From NCBI GenBank assembly GCA_014871385.1, contig CM026422.1, positions 23,119,014 to 23,183,013 on the forward strand: a stretch of DNA of 64,000 nucleotides. The letters run 5' to 3'. This DNA comes from Ceratodon purpureus. Lineage: Eukaryota; Streptophyta; Bryopsida; Pseudoditrichales; Ditrichaceae. Below, piece after piece: positions 1 through 10,948 of the stretch. Position 1 is the first letter of the stretch. Each line of letters starts with the position of its first letter. A program made the translations under genes and the position numbers. Below the pieces are notes generated by a model. The model worked only from the letters and a program-made list of their open reading frames with translations, was not told where the DNA came from and searched no databases.

Positions 1-295
1 GAAATAGGGGCTGTCATGAGTGACATATGGAGGAGAAGTAGATTCAACAAGCCACCTATTTCATGGGGTATGAAGGTAATGATCTAGTCTGACTCAGCTT
101 TGTTCTATCGCCGGAATCACACACTTGATGTTGGCATCGTCTTCTCCTTGGCTGCGTCGTATGGTAGGAATTACAACTAGAATTTGATACATTACCATGC
201 AATGACATTAACTATAAGTGGATTTAAAATTAGTTGTTTGCATGAGAATTTATTTGAAGACCCTGTTCACCGTGATTCTCGAATGTTGCTGCTAG

Positions 296-902
296 GTGGC
301 ATTTGCTCCCACATGGGATGGAGCAACACCAGTATATCATGCCGCCACCACCCCCTTAAAAACAGAGCAAGACAAAACTCCGTTACGACTCTTTGCCAGA
401 GGAGGGTTTGCTTGGTGGGGGGTGAGTATTCTACAAATCATCTTGTTACCTCTCTATTGTCACTTGATCAAGATTATAAATAACAAGAATGGAGTTAAAC
501 ACTAGTTAGGTAGTTTCGTAATATTTTGACCAAAAATCATGCTCGTAGTAGATACCAGGATATCTTTTCAGCAATCTGAAATGATAACCAATTCAATGAA
601 CATGAATAGAACTGTAGATTCTGTCATTTTTTATTGTTTCATGTTGAAAATCACCGACATTGGTGATTGACGTGGATATATGGATGGCTGATGTTGGCTC
701 CTTACCACAGGTAACGAAGCCCACTCCAACATCCATACTTCAGCTCACTGCAGCAGCGTTAGACTGGCCAGTTCGGTACCTATCAAGAGGAATGTTCTTT
801 AGTAAAGTGGAAGAAGTGCCTGCCAACCCTCAAGCTTATGATGAGAAACTGGCGTCCAAGCTCTGGAGCCTCTCTGCTGATATTGCTGGTCTCCCAGAAT
901 AG
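296..902 (+). CDS. Short-chain dehydrogenase/reductase, last two exons
   Basis: Two exons join in phase 0: 296-421 (acceptor ctgctag, donor ggtgagt) and 711-902 (acceptor ttaccacag, stop TAG at 900-902), giving 105 residues. The pattern GATPVYHAAT followed by an end containing FFSKVEEV and LASKLWSLSADIAGL resembles the C-terminus of WWOX/TIC32/retinol-dehydrogenase-like SDRs, where a GAxTxxYxA block is followed by a charged LAxKLWxxS tail. The Rossmann fold and the YxxxK catalytic residues would lie upstream of the window or in exons I cannot place, so activity cannot be judged. It lies 0.9 kb from the 3' end of the P450 gene and converges with it. The family call rests only on the C-terminal pattern. 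It could also be a decayed copy. Confidence 0.45.
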
Positions 903-1798
903 CGGAAAGTTATGCTCCAATTCCAACACTCATATTTGCAGTATGATCCCATTCTTATACGGTATTACCTTTGCATTATCATCTACACGATAGCATACTA
1001 TGGGCTCCTGTACTGTTAAATAGGACAGGTAGAATACTTCCATCAGGCCTTGACATTCTTCGAATTTATTCTTCCATTTACTGCCTAGCAGTCTAACCAT
1101 TCTTTGGAAGTCATTATTTTTACCTCCGGAAAGTTTATATTATGAACATTGGCATGTATGTTCTTATCAGTGAACATTGACTCGTGCTTATTGAACATGT
1201 CCCAAATAAGCTCCACCCAGTTCTGTAAAAATGTGCAACCCGAAAAAAAACGTCGGAATAGAAACATAAATCTTCATGGCTTTCTGGCCTCCCAACAATA
1301 TGGAGGAACCAACCAAACCTCACACCCTTGCAAAGCTTTTCAAACCACCGTGATTGAATTTCTCAGCGTTCTTTGATCCCATTTAGCATTCAGAGGCACA
1401 AAAAGTAAAATCAAGCCATCTCTGAGCACTGTATTATTGATCTGGAAAGCAGATTCTGAAAGTGCTGCTCCAAACCCAGATTTGAGGTCACTGAGAGAAC
1501 CAGGTATACAGGACCATTAGATTCTTCGATCTGCGGTGGAGAGCGTGATAAATATCATCTGGACACTTTACATTACATAGACATCCATAAATTTTCCCTG
1601 ATGAAAGGTAAATATTGCATTAATACCCAAATTTATGTGTTTGTATACGAGTTCCTAAAATCCAAACATAGACTAATAGATTCATAGATGTAGATTTCAA
1701 ACATCAAGACATCTCCATCTTACACAATATTATTTCATATTTGCAGAATTACTTCTTTCGGTAAATGCAACCAAAATAGGAAGGCAGTCTAATAGTCT
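903..1798. other. Intergenic, no gene seen
   Basis: This is the convergent spacer between the SDR and P450 genes. I see no protein-like ORF, RNA gene or clear repeat. It presumably holds both 3' UTRs. Confidence 0.5.
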
Positions 1799-4507
1799 CT
1801 AAACTCTCGTCTGTGTAGATTGCGAGCAAGTATTTCGCAACATGGACTGAATGTGATCGCTGGGCTTCGCACACAAGCGAAGGGCTTCCTTCCTGCAGGC
1901 TGTGAGTCCAAATATTTCCTCCAGATTCTCCCTTTGGCAAGTCTCCACGCTCTGGTCCTTCGGAAATGACCAATCGAAGTTATGGACGAGGTTGCCAAGC
2001 ATCAGGTGCACCATCGTGTTTCCCAAGTTGACCCCGGGGCACATGCGTCGACCGGTACCGAACGGTATCAACTCATAGAAACTGAACCCCGACAGATGGT
2101 TCACTTCCGGGCGGTCCAGAAACCTCTGTGGATCGAACTCGTCAGGATTGGTGTAAAAAGCGGGATCGCGGTGGATGGCACGCAGGTTGAGCAGCAGTTG
2201 CGACCCGGCTGGAATTGTGTATCCCCAGGCTTCTGCTGCCTGGCTTGACGCCCGCGGAACAGCCAGAGGCGTGGGTGCATGGAACCGGAATGTCTCCTTC
2301 ACCACGGCTTGCAGGAACGGAAGATTTGGAACATCTGATTCTTGCATGAGGCGGTCACGGCCCACCACTGCGTGGAGCTCTTCTTGTGCCCGCTTCATCA
2401 CATCGGGATGCGTCATCATCTCCGCCATGGCCCACTCTACCGTGGTTGCGGCAGTCTCTGTTCCTCCGATTAGGAGCTCCTGCATTCTCATCATTGCGGA
2501 GAAACTCATTGTAGGTGACTTATTCTTTCTAGTCTCATTTTATAGTACAAAATTGCATACATTCCAGACACATGTATGAATGCTCATTCAAGTGAAGCAG
2601 CCAGACTAAGTAAATGACCCAACTGACAATTTTGTTCCATAACTTGTGAGCAAATAATTTTGTAGTTCTATAACTTTACCCTAAGTCAGCAGGGCTTAAG
2701 TCTAAGCCTGCTTTCAGAAGTGGTTGGATCATTACCTGAACATGACCACTAAGAAAAGCTGAAAATTGGTGTTAGTGCGTGGGATAAAATGCTTCTCTTC
2801 TGTGTGGTATTAAGATTATCGATGGTTATGGACTAGGTCTAAGGTAACCTTCGAGATCCCGCAGCCCGATAAGTTTATAGACAAAACCTTTGTGCAGAAC
2901 AACATCCAAAGTTTACAACCAATTTATTTGCAAGTGGGAGAACGATGGATCTTTCCAATAAAAACAAGGCCATTGTTCTCTCAGGCAGTGGCTTTCCACC
3001 GTCCAGAGGCTCTGCTGTCATCATGTCCACAACGTCAGGTACGTAATCTTCAGAACCGTCTCCGTGTCCTCCCTCTTTGGCGCGTTCTCTGTGCTTCTCC
3101 AGCTCCATCATTTTGTTGACAACTCTTATCGCATCGTCACATTGTTCAATGAGAAGCCTCTCTTTGCCTTGCAACTTTTCGAGGAAGCTCATACTTGGTA
3201 TGTAATCACTAATTACCGGGTCCATTATAAGCCTCAACAACTTCCCAAACAAATGAGAGATTTCTTCCATTTCCTCCTGACTTGCACCTCCGTTACCAAA
3301 GTATCTGTTCGGTGGACCCCGGGGGTTATTTAGTTTCTGTGCACTTTGTGCATGAAGAGGGGTGTGAACTCATGAACTGAATAACTGGAAGTAGACATAA
3401 TATCCTAAAGTATATAACAGGGAAACATTCTAGAATAACATTCGCATGTATGAAAGTTCAGAATCATTCAGTTTCTAGACCGGATTGATCAACTGAAGCA
3501 AGAAGGACACGAAGAATTTTAGTTCAGGAATCAGGACAACTGATCTAGTTCCTGAACTAGTTCCTGAACTAAAATTCTTTGAGGGGAACGCCAGCTTAGA
3601 TTAAGTACCTTTTGTTGACAAGCATCTTGGTCATGATATTCGCACTGAGTTCGAAGAGCCAGCTTTTAAAGTTGATGGCCGCGTCTGCCTTTGCAGATTC
3701 TGCCACGAGAATCGCCATCATGTTCCGGAGCTCCTCCTCTCGCACACCTCGGTGGGATGCGAGGGTCTTCGGCGACAACAGCTCACTGCTGCAGAACCTC
3801 CGGAGCTGCCGCCAGTGTGGTCCATAGGGCGCATGTGCAACGGATCTGTAGTTGTCGGAGAACACTTGGGCAAACAGATGTTTGGGCCGGTTAGAGAGAA
3901 TGGCTTCGTTGGATTGCCGGAACACCTCCTTGGCCGCTGCAGCAGTGGAAATCACGACGCATGGTCTCGACCCTTCGACCACGTACCACCAGCAATAGCA
4001 TGAGAGAATATGAGCATTTACGGCCAAATTTCTGGTAGATTTCTACAAGTAGTGAGTGGTTGAAATGAAAATAATCTGCTCTCAATAGCTCAACAACTAG
4101 ACTAGTACGGGGACATTAACAAACTTGTAAGCAAGACAGTAACGCATATACGGACATAAAAATGTTGACCGTTTCTCAGTAGTCTAGCTCCACGATTAAG
4201 GTCTCAGACTGTTAAAAGTTGAATACATACCCAAGCGAAGATACATGATACCGCCGTACTTGGTCGCTAGCTTCTCCAGAGCTCGGTGAGGCATGACAGA
4301 GGCCATAACATGGAGGTTTCCTACCACCGGCCACGCCCGAGGCCCCGGCGGGAGGGACTTCCTGTCTTGCGCTCGTGCAAGAACATGGATCACGATCAGT
4401 GTGGCTGCAACAAGCGCACTGATCGTTGCAAGCTGAAGACAACTGAATTTCCAACTAGCAATTGCAAAGTTGCAGAAACCTGAACCGATGCGGGTAATGT
4501 TCGCCAT
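1799..4507 (-). CDS. Cytochrome P450, CYP71 clan
   Basis: Four exons: 4507-4231, 3972-3609, 3304-2966 and 2486-1799 (phases 1, 2, 2), closing to 555 residues. A heme-thiolate monooxygenase anchored in the ER membrane and fed by a P450 reductase is expected. Visible landmarks: a hydrophobic N-terminal anchor at about 24-45; the proline hinge LPPGPRAWPVVGN at 52-64; C-helix WRQLRR at 146-151; I-helix GGTET at 334-338; the ExxR motif KETFR with E391 and R394; and the heme loop FGTGRRMCPG at 469-478 with ligand C476. No key residue is missing. The length slightly exceeds the usual ~500 because of the N-terminus and a C-terminal tail. The third donor (gtttttatt) is weak but is the only one that keeps frame and family alignment. 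It lies 2.8 kb from a terpene synthase on the same strand, so terpene oxidation is a plausible but unproven role. Confidence 0.94.
3512..3579. repeat. 19-bp inverted repeat in P450 intron 2
   Basis: AAGAATTTTAGTTCAGGAA at 3512-3530 is the exact reverse complement of 3561-3579. The loop carries a short direct repeat of the ctagttcctgaa unit. It would form a stable hairpin in the intron RNA. Confidence 0.8.
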
Positions 4508-4737
4508 CGTGCAAAATCACTCTCGACGCGACACAAAATCACCAGGTGGCCATAAGGTTCTCTCAAGTTCAGAGGTGCTTGCATCAAGCTTGAGAAGCGT
4601 CTGTTAGTTGCCTCCTTGGCGTGGACCTTTCGGTTTAATCCTAGTATTATTGAACAGTAACTTGTGTACGGTTGTATTACGTATTCATGTATAGAATGAG
4701 CATCTGATTTACAGTACTAAGTCCTTATCACCGGATA

Positions 4738-5016
4738 AGGATTTTGTTTTTTGAAAAAAATAAGGTTCGCTTCTTAAAAGTTCTGGTTCCTCAATTTTGA
4801 TTTTAATTTATTTTTAATTTTTTTATTCTATTTTTTTTGGGTGCAAAAATCAGTAAAATGACCTTGAATGGCTTAGAAATGATAAAATATTGTAAAAACT
4901 AATGTTATTTATATTGTAAAAACTAACAAACTTATTCTATTTTTATTTTCATATTTTTTTAATATTTAAGTTTTTGGTTTTTAGAATTAAATTTGGGCAA
5001 ACCTACTATGGTACTA
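4738..5016 (+). repeat. Dispersed AT-rich repeat, copy 1
   Basis: The stretch runs from a GAAAAAAATAAGGTTCGC-like segment through the block aaaatgaccttgaatggctt to a ctatggtac end. The same order occurs in reverse at about 58960-59222, and its AAGGTTCG head recurs near 50262. I recognise no coding sequence or family. It is probably a non-autonomous element upstream of the P450 gene. Confidence 0.55.
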
Positions 5017-5020
5017 CAGC

Positions 5021-5419
5021 CATTAGGTGCAAAACGGGGTCAAGAAAAGGCCGTGTAAGCGGCACGTGAGAGAAAAAAATGGCCACTGCCCGCGTACTTT
5101 TTGACATGGCACTGGACGTGTCACCGTGGTGCCAGCAATCGCCACGGAGGCTCGAACCAATGTCCTCCCCGCGAGGCGTGTGAAGGGCGCTGCTACAGTG
5201 GCGGGCTGATAGCATCTGCCCAATTGAGACCAAACCCCGAGCCGAACCGATCATGTCAGCTCGCATATTCCGAGGACCTTTGTTCAAAGTGCGCCACCGA
5301 GGACTGTGCGGGCAGCGATTCTGGCATCCGCTGCCAGCGGCAGAGGGGCTTTAGGCAGGGGTTCACCTAATTTGGGCAGGCTTACACGGCCTTTTTGTGA
5401 CCCCGTTTTGCACCTAATG
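5021..5419. mobile_element. MITE-like element with 40-bp terminal inverted repeats
   Basis: The left end 5021-5060 begins CATTAGGTGCAAAACGGGGT and matches the reverse complement of 5380-5419 with very few differences. The 399-bp body is GC-richer than its AT-rich surroundings and has no ORF of note. I could not identify a target-site duplication, so the superfamily is open. Confidence 0.75.
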
Positions 5420-6299
5420 AGTAAACGGAGCATGGTATCACCGAGCGGTTAGGGACGCTTTAATTCCAAGTAGATAGTTGAAATGCAATGTAATCCTAGA
5501 CCCAGGCTTGGTTTTTCAAAATGAGGTGGCTAAGGTGGAGATTATATTTTATTTACATTTAAAGAGGGGAATGGTTTTCTAGGCGCCCTTAATTTGTAAA
5601 AAGTTTTCTCCTCTTCAGTATGACACATTTGATAAACATAGAAGAATATTTATTATTGAAGTGTTGTCTTCTCATTAACATATTTATAAATAGCTATATA
5701 AAATTAATGCATAATATACAACATCACTTAATAAGAATGAAAGGGACTGTACAAGACTTTAAAAGCTCTAAAAAATTCACCCAAGTTATCTAAATGAGGG
5801 TTTACTCCCTTCCATTCTTGTATTTTATCTAGAAGACCACTAAACTCCTTTTAGGAATTTTGAATCTATATTTGGATTTCAGACCTTAAATTCGTTCACA
5901 AGGGTCTAAATAGTTAAGTAGAGCAACTCAAACAATTTTTCAATTTCGTTAGTCGACATTCAAAAAATATGGGGCTTTTTGCCCCACCTATGGACATCCG
6001 CACAGGGCCCACCCGTCTCAACGACTAGGCAAGGTTATCGTCAATGTTACTGTCAATGCGGTAGCCAGTTCAGAAATTGCAATGTGATTCGATACCTCAA
6101 CACCGGGTAGTTTTCTGTTATGAGCAAGCCTCAGGTGCCTTAAATGAATCTCTGGTACTGTCATCACCAATTATGCAGATCAGTTATGACTATCCAGCTG
6201 ACGGCACATTTTCAGACCGTTGTGTTGTCATGGTGTACTCAGTACTGTAATTCCTGAATGCAACATGAGTACACAAACGGTGTGGATTTTGTACCAAAG
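5420..6299. other. Intergenic, no gene seen
   Basis: AT-rich spacer. A Pol III A-box-like stretch (ccgagcggttaggga, about 5438-5452) has no B box at the right distance, so it is not called a tRNA. Confidence 0.5.
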
Positions 6300-6445
6300 A
6301 TTTGGTGTGTAAGTACATGTACAAGTTAAGTACTAAATTCTATGGTTACACTCTTCAAAATACGTTCACAAATTGATTTTGCAATGAAACAAGGCAGTTT
6401 TGATGGGAAATTACAGAATTTGATGCCAAAAATTTAAGGGATTAA
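6300..6445. mobile_element. Degenerate end of the TTAA-flanked element family
   Basis: The segment with tacatgtacaagtt and aagtactaaattct, ending agggattaa, parallels the 3' portions of the fuller copies at 17473-18568 and 49023-49871. The other end is not recognisable. Confidence 0.5.
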
Positions 6446-6574
6446 GCAGGAAAGTCATATTGAATGAAGGAGTGTTTTTGGAGAGGTATATTTTGAACGG
6501 CCAAATTGTGTTTGACAGGCACTCAAGACTTCACTGCGTAGACAAGGTCACCGAGGGCAATCAGCCGCACGTCA

Positions 6575-6715
6575 TGTTTAACAACTGCTCATCAGCCTGA
6601 CGTCATGGTCCATGGCGCTACTGTTGTCGACGATTGTGCTGATTACATGATCACGTCATTGCAGCCATTATCCCCAGCAAGGTCCCGAGCTGCAAAATAG
6701 TTCATTATTGGGCTT
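6575..6715 (+). repeat. Dispersed repeat rich in CGTCA motifs, copy 1
   Basis: The stretch holds tcatcagcctga, several cgtca units and a gttcattattgg tail. A related copy lies in reverse at 16600-16765, and a short one lies near 9640-9705 (aagttgcaaaactgttcatt). No family recognised. Confidence 0.45.
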
Positions 6716-7194
6716 GCCAGCAAGCCAAGGAGGCTTGGAAACTTGTGTCCAACTTGCTGCAAGCCCTTGGAAACCTTGAAGGTCAGACGGGATTCATGCT
6801 TTCATATGGAAGGGCCGAGTCATAGACTATGGTAGGGCTGCCTTGTGCCAAGTTAGCCAAATTTGAAGCATATTGATGGAGCGCGTTTGAGCTGATTTGT
6901 ATGAGGGATGAAGTCAAGGTGACATGGTTCACGTCGACTCTATACTTTAATAACCTATCCAGTGTCGTTGTCCACCTTACGCCCGGTTATTTTTTTCTCC
7001 CCTGGAGTACTTCTTTCTATTCACATCTAGAAATACAAACATATATTTATTGGCGGCCCCATATGTTTGGCATTGAACTTGATCAACCTTCCACTTCAAA
7101 TTTTTTATGATGATGTCAATAGCCAGGATACGAATATTCAAAAAAATATAACGTATTTCTCATTCTAAAGATACTTCGTAATGTATTACACCAT
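6716..7194. other. Intergenic, no gene seen
   Basis: Spacer downstream of the MTPSL gene and just outside the left arm of the inverted duplication. No supported feature. Confidence 0.5.
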
Positions 7195-7354
7195 CAAGCA
7201 GCATGCAGATGTTTTGAAACACCTTTCATTACATTCCATTGCTGCCAACTACGGGGACAGTACAAAACAAAAGTTCAAGCAAATTATTATCAAGTATTCA
7301 TGATGGCAGTTTCGAGTATAGTAATTTATTGTCTCTGAAAGAAGGTCCAGTAAG

Positions 7355-9059
7355 CTATGTTACCAGAGAAGTAGCCTCAGTAGTTGGATATGCAATGATT
7401 TTTAATGTCACATACTCAGATACTAACAGCAAATCAGATGTCTGGACTTTTCGATGGTGGACGTCCCTTAATTCTGGAAAAGTGTTATTAGGGTGCCTGT
7501 AGCGTCTGTGAAAACTGTGGAAGTAGAGACCACCAGAAATCAACTCCTTGATACCTTGAAAGTACTCGAGCAAAAAAGATTTCCAAGTAGAGCAAATTCC
7601 CACAAATGGGTTAAGTGATCCTGCAGTGGTCGTTACTGTGGTGTACCCACCTGCACCTGCAAGGATGACACATTGAGGATTAGAATGTCAGTTTGAACAG
7701 TGACTTACAAGATCAATGTAAGTATATTTAAGTTATTTGACATTAGATAGCTTGAGATAGCAAGCACTTTATATCGATAAGTAATATCAAACTCCTTGAA
7801 ACTTTTTTATTCTAAATTTATTGAGATTCCAGAATGACATATCTGTTGGTAAACTAGTACAAACTTCATTTCTATGATTTCCATGTCATACATGTAAATA
7901 TCAATATACTAATGACGTTATGTTGATGTAAGAGGAGTTGGCTACCTGGCTGGGGCAGCTCGTTGAGTGAATCAGACATCATGAGCTGTGCCTCTAGGTC
8001 GAATATGGTCCGGGCATTCGAGTTCACCAGTTCGATGTCCCTCCGCACCGCTTCAGCCAAGGACATCCCCTTAGTTTTCATCAGCACTGTGATCAAGTTA
8101 ATTGGCTGGAGCTCCTGCGTGCTCTCCTTGTGGTACGAGTAGATGTCGTTGATCAGCATGAGATGCGAGGAGGCTGATTTCACCACCTCCTTTGCCCATG
8201 GCTCAGGCCGCAGGTCCTCCGGAACGTAGACGTTGTTGGCAAATTCTGTCAGCGTACAAATCATTGGTCCAGCGAAGTTGTCCACACGCATTCGAACGTA
8301 AGAATCCACGTCCTTGAGGTCCACATCGTTCCCTGCACGTAGCAACGTTTCAACGCAACGAACACTCTCATTAGCAGCCTTGACCATGCATGCTGGGCTG
8401 AAATTAGTTCATGAAGATCTGCATCCGAAACAAACAGAAAAGTTATAATTTTCATGAACCACAAATAATTAGTTCAAATACGTGCCTGCGAGGATGTGAG
8501 CAAGGCTGTCGATGCATGCTTGGTGGTAATCAACCACCGTCTTTGCGAAGTAGCGGAACCAATCTGGAGTTGATAACTGCCGCATGTCGTGACCCAGCTC
8601 CCACGTAATGCTCTCGATCTTCGACGGATCAGTCGGCGGCTCCACCTGGCTGAAAATTCCGTTCACCCTATCGAGGCATGCTTGAATGCTTTCTATACTC
8701 TCGCGTTCGCTGCGACAGATGCCGAAGCCTTCCAGAAGATCGTCGTTTGGTGCATCGAACAGGAGGTCGTCAAGCAAAAACACGAGACAGTACTGCAGAG
8801 ATATGTCGACCAGACGGTTGGTGCTGATGACTTTGCTGTGCGCCACACTCGCCGTGAACAGAGACAGGCGGCAGTAGTCGTCGAACGACGGGATATTCCA
8901 GCGGGCTGCGATCTTGGCGAGTTGCGCTTCCGCTTCGTCCAGGTGCACGGTCTGGTGGAATGGCGGGAGTCCTTCGATGGCCAGGGATGCATACAGAGGC
9001 GGAAGCTGGTCCTCATGCAGATTATCGGTCGTGGCTGTTGATCCAGAGTAAGACCCCAT
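7355..9059 (-). CDS. Microbial terpene synthase-like protein (MTPSL)
   Basis: Three exons: 9059-8482, 8397-7946 and 7656-7355 (phases 2 and 1), closing to 443 residues with stop TAG. Predicted class I terpene synthase: Mg2+-dependent ionisation of a prenyl diphosphate and cyclisation. The aspartate-rich motif DDLLFD is at 97-102 and the NSE-type motif NDIYSYHKE at 276-284. An RMRVDNFAGPM segment lies about 45 residues before it, where the diphosphate sensor arginine is expected. There is no N-terminal plastid-like leader, the single alpha-domain size fits the MTPSL family, and plant-type beta/gamma domains are absent. These genes are known from non-seed plants. The product cannot be predicted. 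A broken inverted copy lies at 17026-19523, and a P450 follows on the same strand. Confidence 0.9.
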
Positions 9060-9200
9060 CGCTATGGAGCGATAGCGGAGCTGGCAAAGATCAAATTATA
9101 CTAACAGGAATGTTGTGACAATCAGGCGCCTAGTCAAAACCTTTCTGAACTGGTACTCAACGGTTAGTACGGCGGAATGTTGCATCATATATGCAGGGCG
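9060..9200 (-). promoter_or_regulatory. MTPSL proximal promoter
   Basis: A TATA-like catatatgc (9187-9195) lies about 130 bp before the ATG. The blocks ttttgactaggcgcc and gccagctccgctatcgctcc (minus strand) are conserved in front of the broken copy at 16835-17025, which adds about 50 nt between them. Confidence 0.5.
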
Positions 9201-10233
9201 TTTGGACTTCTCCTGGATGTGATGTGATCGGGATTCGGTGCTAGAATCCTGCCACAAAAACGATTAAACAACGCAGTTGCACAAGCGACTTTAGGAATTA
9301 CGTACAGTATGCGTCATTATCATATTATTGCCAGGCCCAGGAACCTAGATGCCCTAACTGTTACCATCATGTGCGTCCAAGTGAGCTACCGGGTCAAGCG
9401 CGGTGGGGGACCTACTTCTTGCCCGGGCTCCCGTATGGAATCTGGCAGGGACGAAAGTGGTCTGGCATCCCGCCTTCTTTGTTTCAGTTTCACTGGAAGC
9501 TCCTCTCGGATAAGACTCGAGCCAAGAAGGTGCAGCACTTGTTTGGGTGAACTGGAACGAAGCCTCGCAGTGAACTCTCGGAGACGCAGAATTTTGGCGG
9601 AATTCGTGGGTGAGTACTGTTGTGTTACCCAAAAGATACGAATTAGCCATCATCAGTAGTAAGGTTACAAGTTGCAAAACTGTTCATTACAGATTGAAGG
9701 ATCATCAGATATGCACATGGACTTGCGTACACGACAAAGTGGTCCATTTATGGTAACATGACCCAATCCTGATTTCTCGACTTGTAACATGAGTCATGTG
9801 GTTCCGTGTGATTATCAGTTTTTCCACCGATTTTCAAATTTACTAGACATTTGTATTAATTGTTTAGAAACGAAATTTCATTAATGGCAAATATTTACGC
9901 TTGGTGAGAATTGTGAGACTAGGAAGGAAATACACTAGTGACTAAGTTTTCACCGGGAACCAAATATGAGACCTTAATTTCTGTGTTGACTACTAACTAA
10001 TTGTTATCTCTACAAATATTTTTATGTAATTAACTAATTCTTAGATCTCTAAACTCCTAAGATTTCATAGTTAGATTAATTTACTTATATTGATAAATAT
10101 TCTAAATATTAAAGTGAGATTATTAATTTTTATATTAAAAGAACATGTTTTGGGTTATTCCGAAACTTGTGAGTTTGATATTTGATCCTCTCTCAAATTG
10201 ACACCAGGAAGTTAACTAATATATGTTACTGTA
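9201..10233. other. Intergenic, no gene seen
   Basis: Spacer between the MTPSL promoter and the nested LTR elements. It holds a short copy of the CGTCA-type repeat (9640-9705) and an AT-rich run (9840-10190). ORFs at 9309-9677 look random. Confidence 0.5.
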
Positions 10234-10458
10234 TGTTGGACATTCATCCTGGACATAATATTGTTCAATGTTCAATTGTCCTCCACTGCTGCGCTTGTCC
10301 GTCACGTACGTAAAGTGATCAAGTTGTACGTAGTTTGTTGTAGCTGTGATATGAAGACGGTAGTCTCTATAGAGTTAGCCTGGCTTAAATTTTCTTCTGT
10401 AACTGTTACATTATCTAAGTGAGGTTCCAAGCCTTGTATGCTTGGGTGTTCACAGTTC
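10234..10458 (+). mobile_element. Probable LTR of an older copia element (disrupted)
   Basis: Sequence starting TGTTGGACATTC and running to the insertion site would, if the younger copia is removed, lead straight into the primer-binding site TGGTATCAGAGC now at 15768. That order (LTR, then PBS) is the evidence. The LTR start is a guess, and I see no second copy of it here. Confidence 0.4.
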
Positions 10459-10737
10459 TATTGCAGGTGCATCGTTCCGTTGATAGATTAGTTAGTTGCA
10501 AAGCAGCATAGATAGATTAGTTAGTTAGTTAGTTTCGATGATAGTCGTTAGTCAGTATAACGTTCATCCTAAACTCTGTCTTCACCTCCGACGTACTTAG
10601 TGTCTGTGTGCGATGTTGACGCTGCTGTTTCCCCATTGTAGTTTTCTTTCAAATTAGTGTCATATTGAGCATCCGCTCTTGGCCATGGCTGTGTGTACGA
10701 GTCTGTTGTTCTTAGAATGAGTGTGTGAAATGCAATA
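10459..10737 (+). repeat. Copia 5' LTR
   Basis: 279 bp, ends TATTGCA/TGCAATA, with internal GATAGATTAGTTAGTT-type short repeats. It matches the 3' LTR without a difference that I can see. Confidence 0.9.
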
Positions 10738-10748
10738 GGTTATGGGCC
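10738..10748 (+). promoter_or_regulatory. Copia primer-binding site, half-tRNA-iMet type
   Basis: GGTTATGGGCC abuts the LTR with no gap and is complementary to the anticodon loop region of initiator tRNA-Met. This implies priming from a tRNA cleaved in the anticodon loop. The complementarity is from general knowledge of that tRNA. Confidence 0.65.
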
Positions 10749-10948
10749 GTTACCAACGCTTGGTTGTTGTGTGTTTTTTTTTAGTTTTCCTTTTGCTGCG
10801 GACGTTTCTTGAGACACTTGGATGTAGGTTCTTGTTTCTTGGTTGAGCATTAGGGTTTCATTGTTTTTAGCAAAAACAGAGTGAAAGAGTGATTTCGTTG
10901 TTCATGGTTACACGATTCAAGATATTAGTTCAGTAAGTACAAGTCAAG

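Larger units (their letters stand above)
7195..9200. repeat. Left arm of a large inverted duplication
   Basis: The arm contains the whole MTPSL gene, its 3' flank and its proximal promoter. The same sequence, diverged and interrupted, returns in opposite orientation at about 16835-19680. The 3' flank match includes a run like atgtaatgaaaggtg..tcaaaacatct at both outer ends (near 7205-7235 and 19635-19670). Confidence 0.8.

Noticed and set aside
5438-5452. tRNA A-box-like sequence
   Set aside because: No B box or acceptor stem at the expected distance.
8589-9041. 150-codon plus ORF over MTPSL exon 1
   Set aside because: Antisense to a clear synthase exon. A similar shadow appears over the pseudogene (17044-17379).
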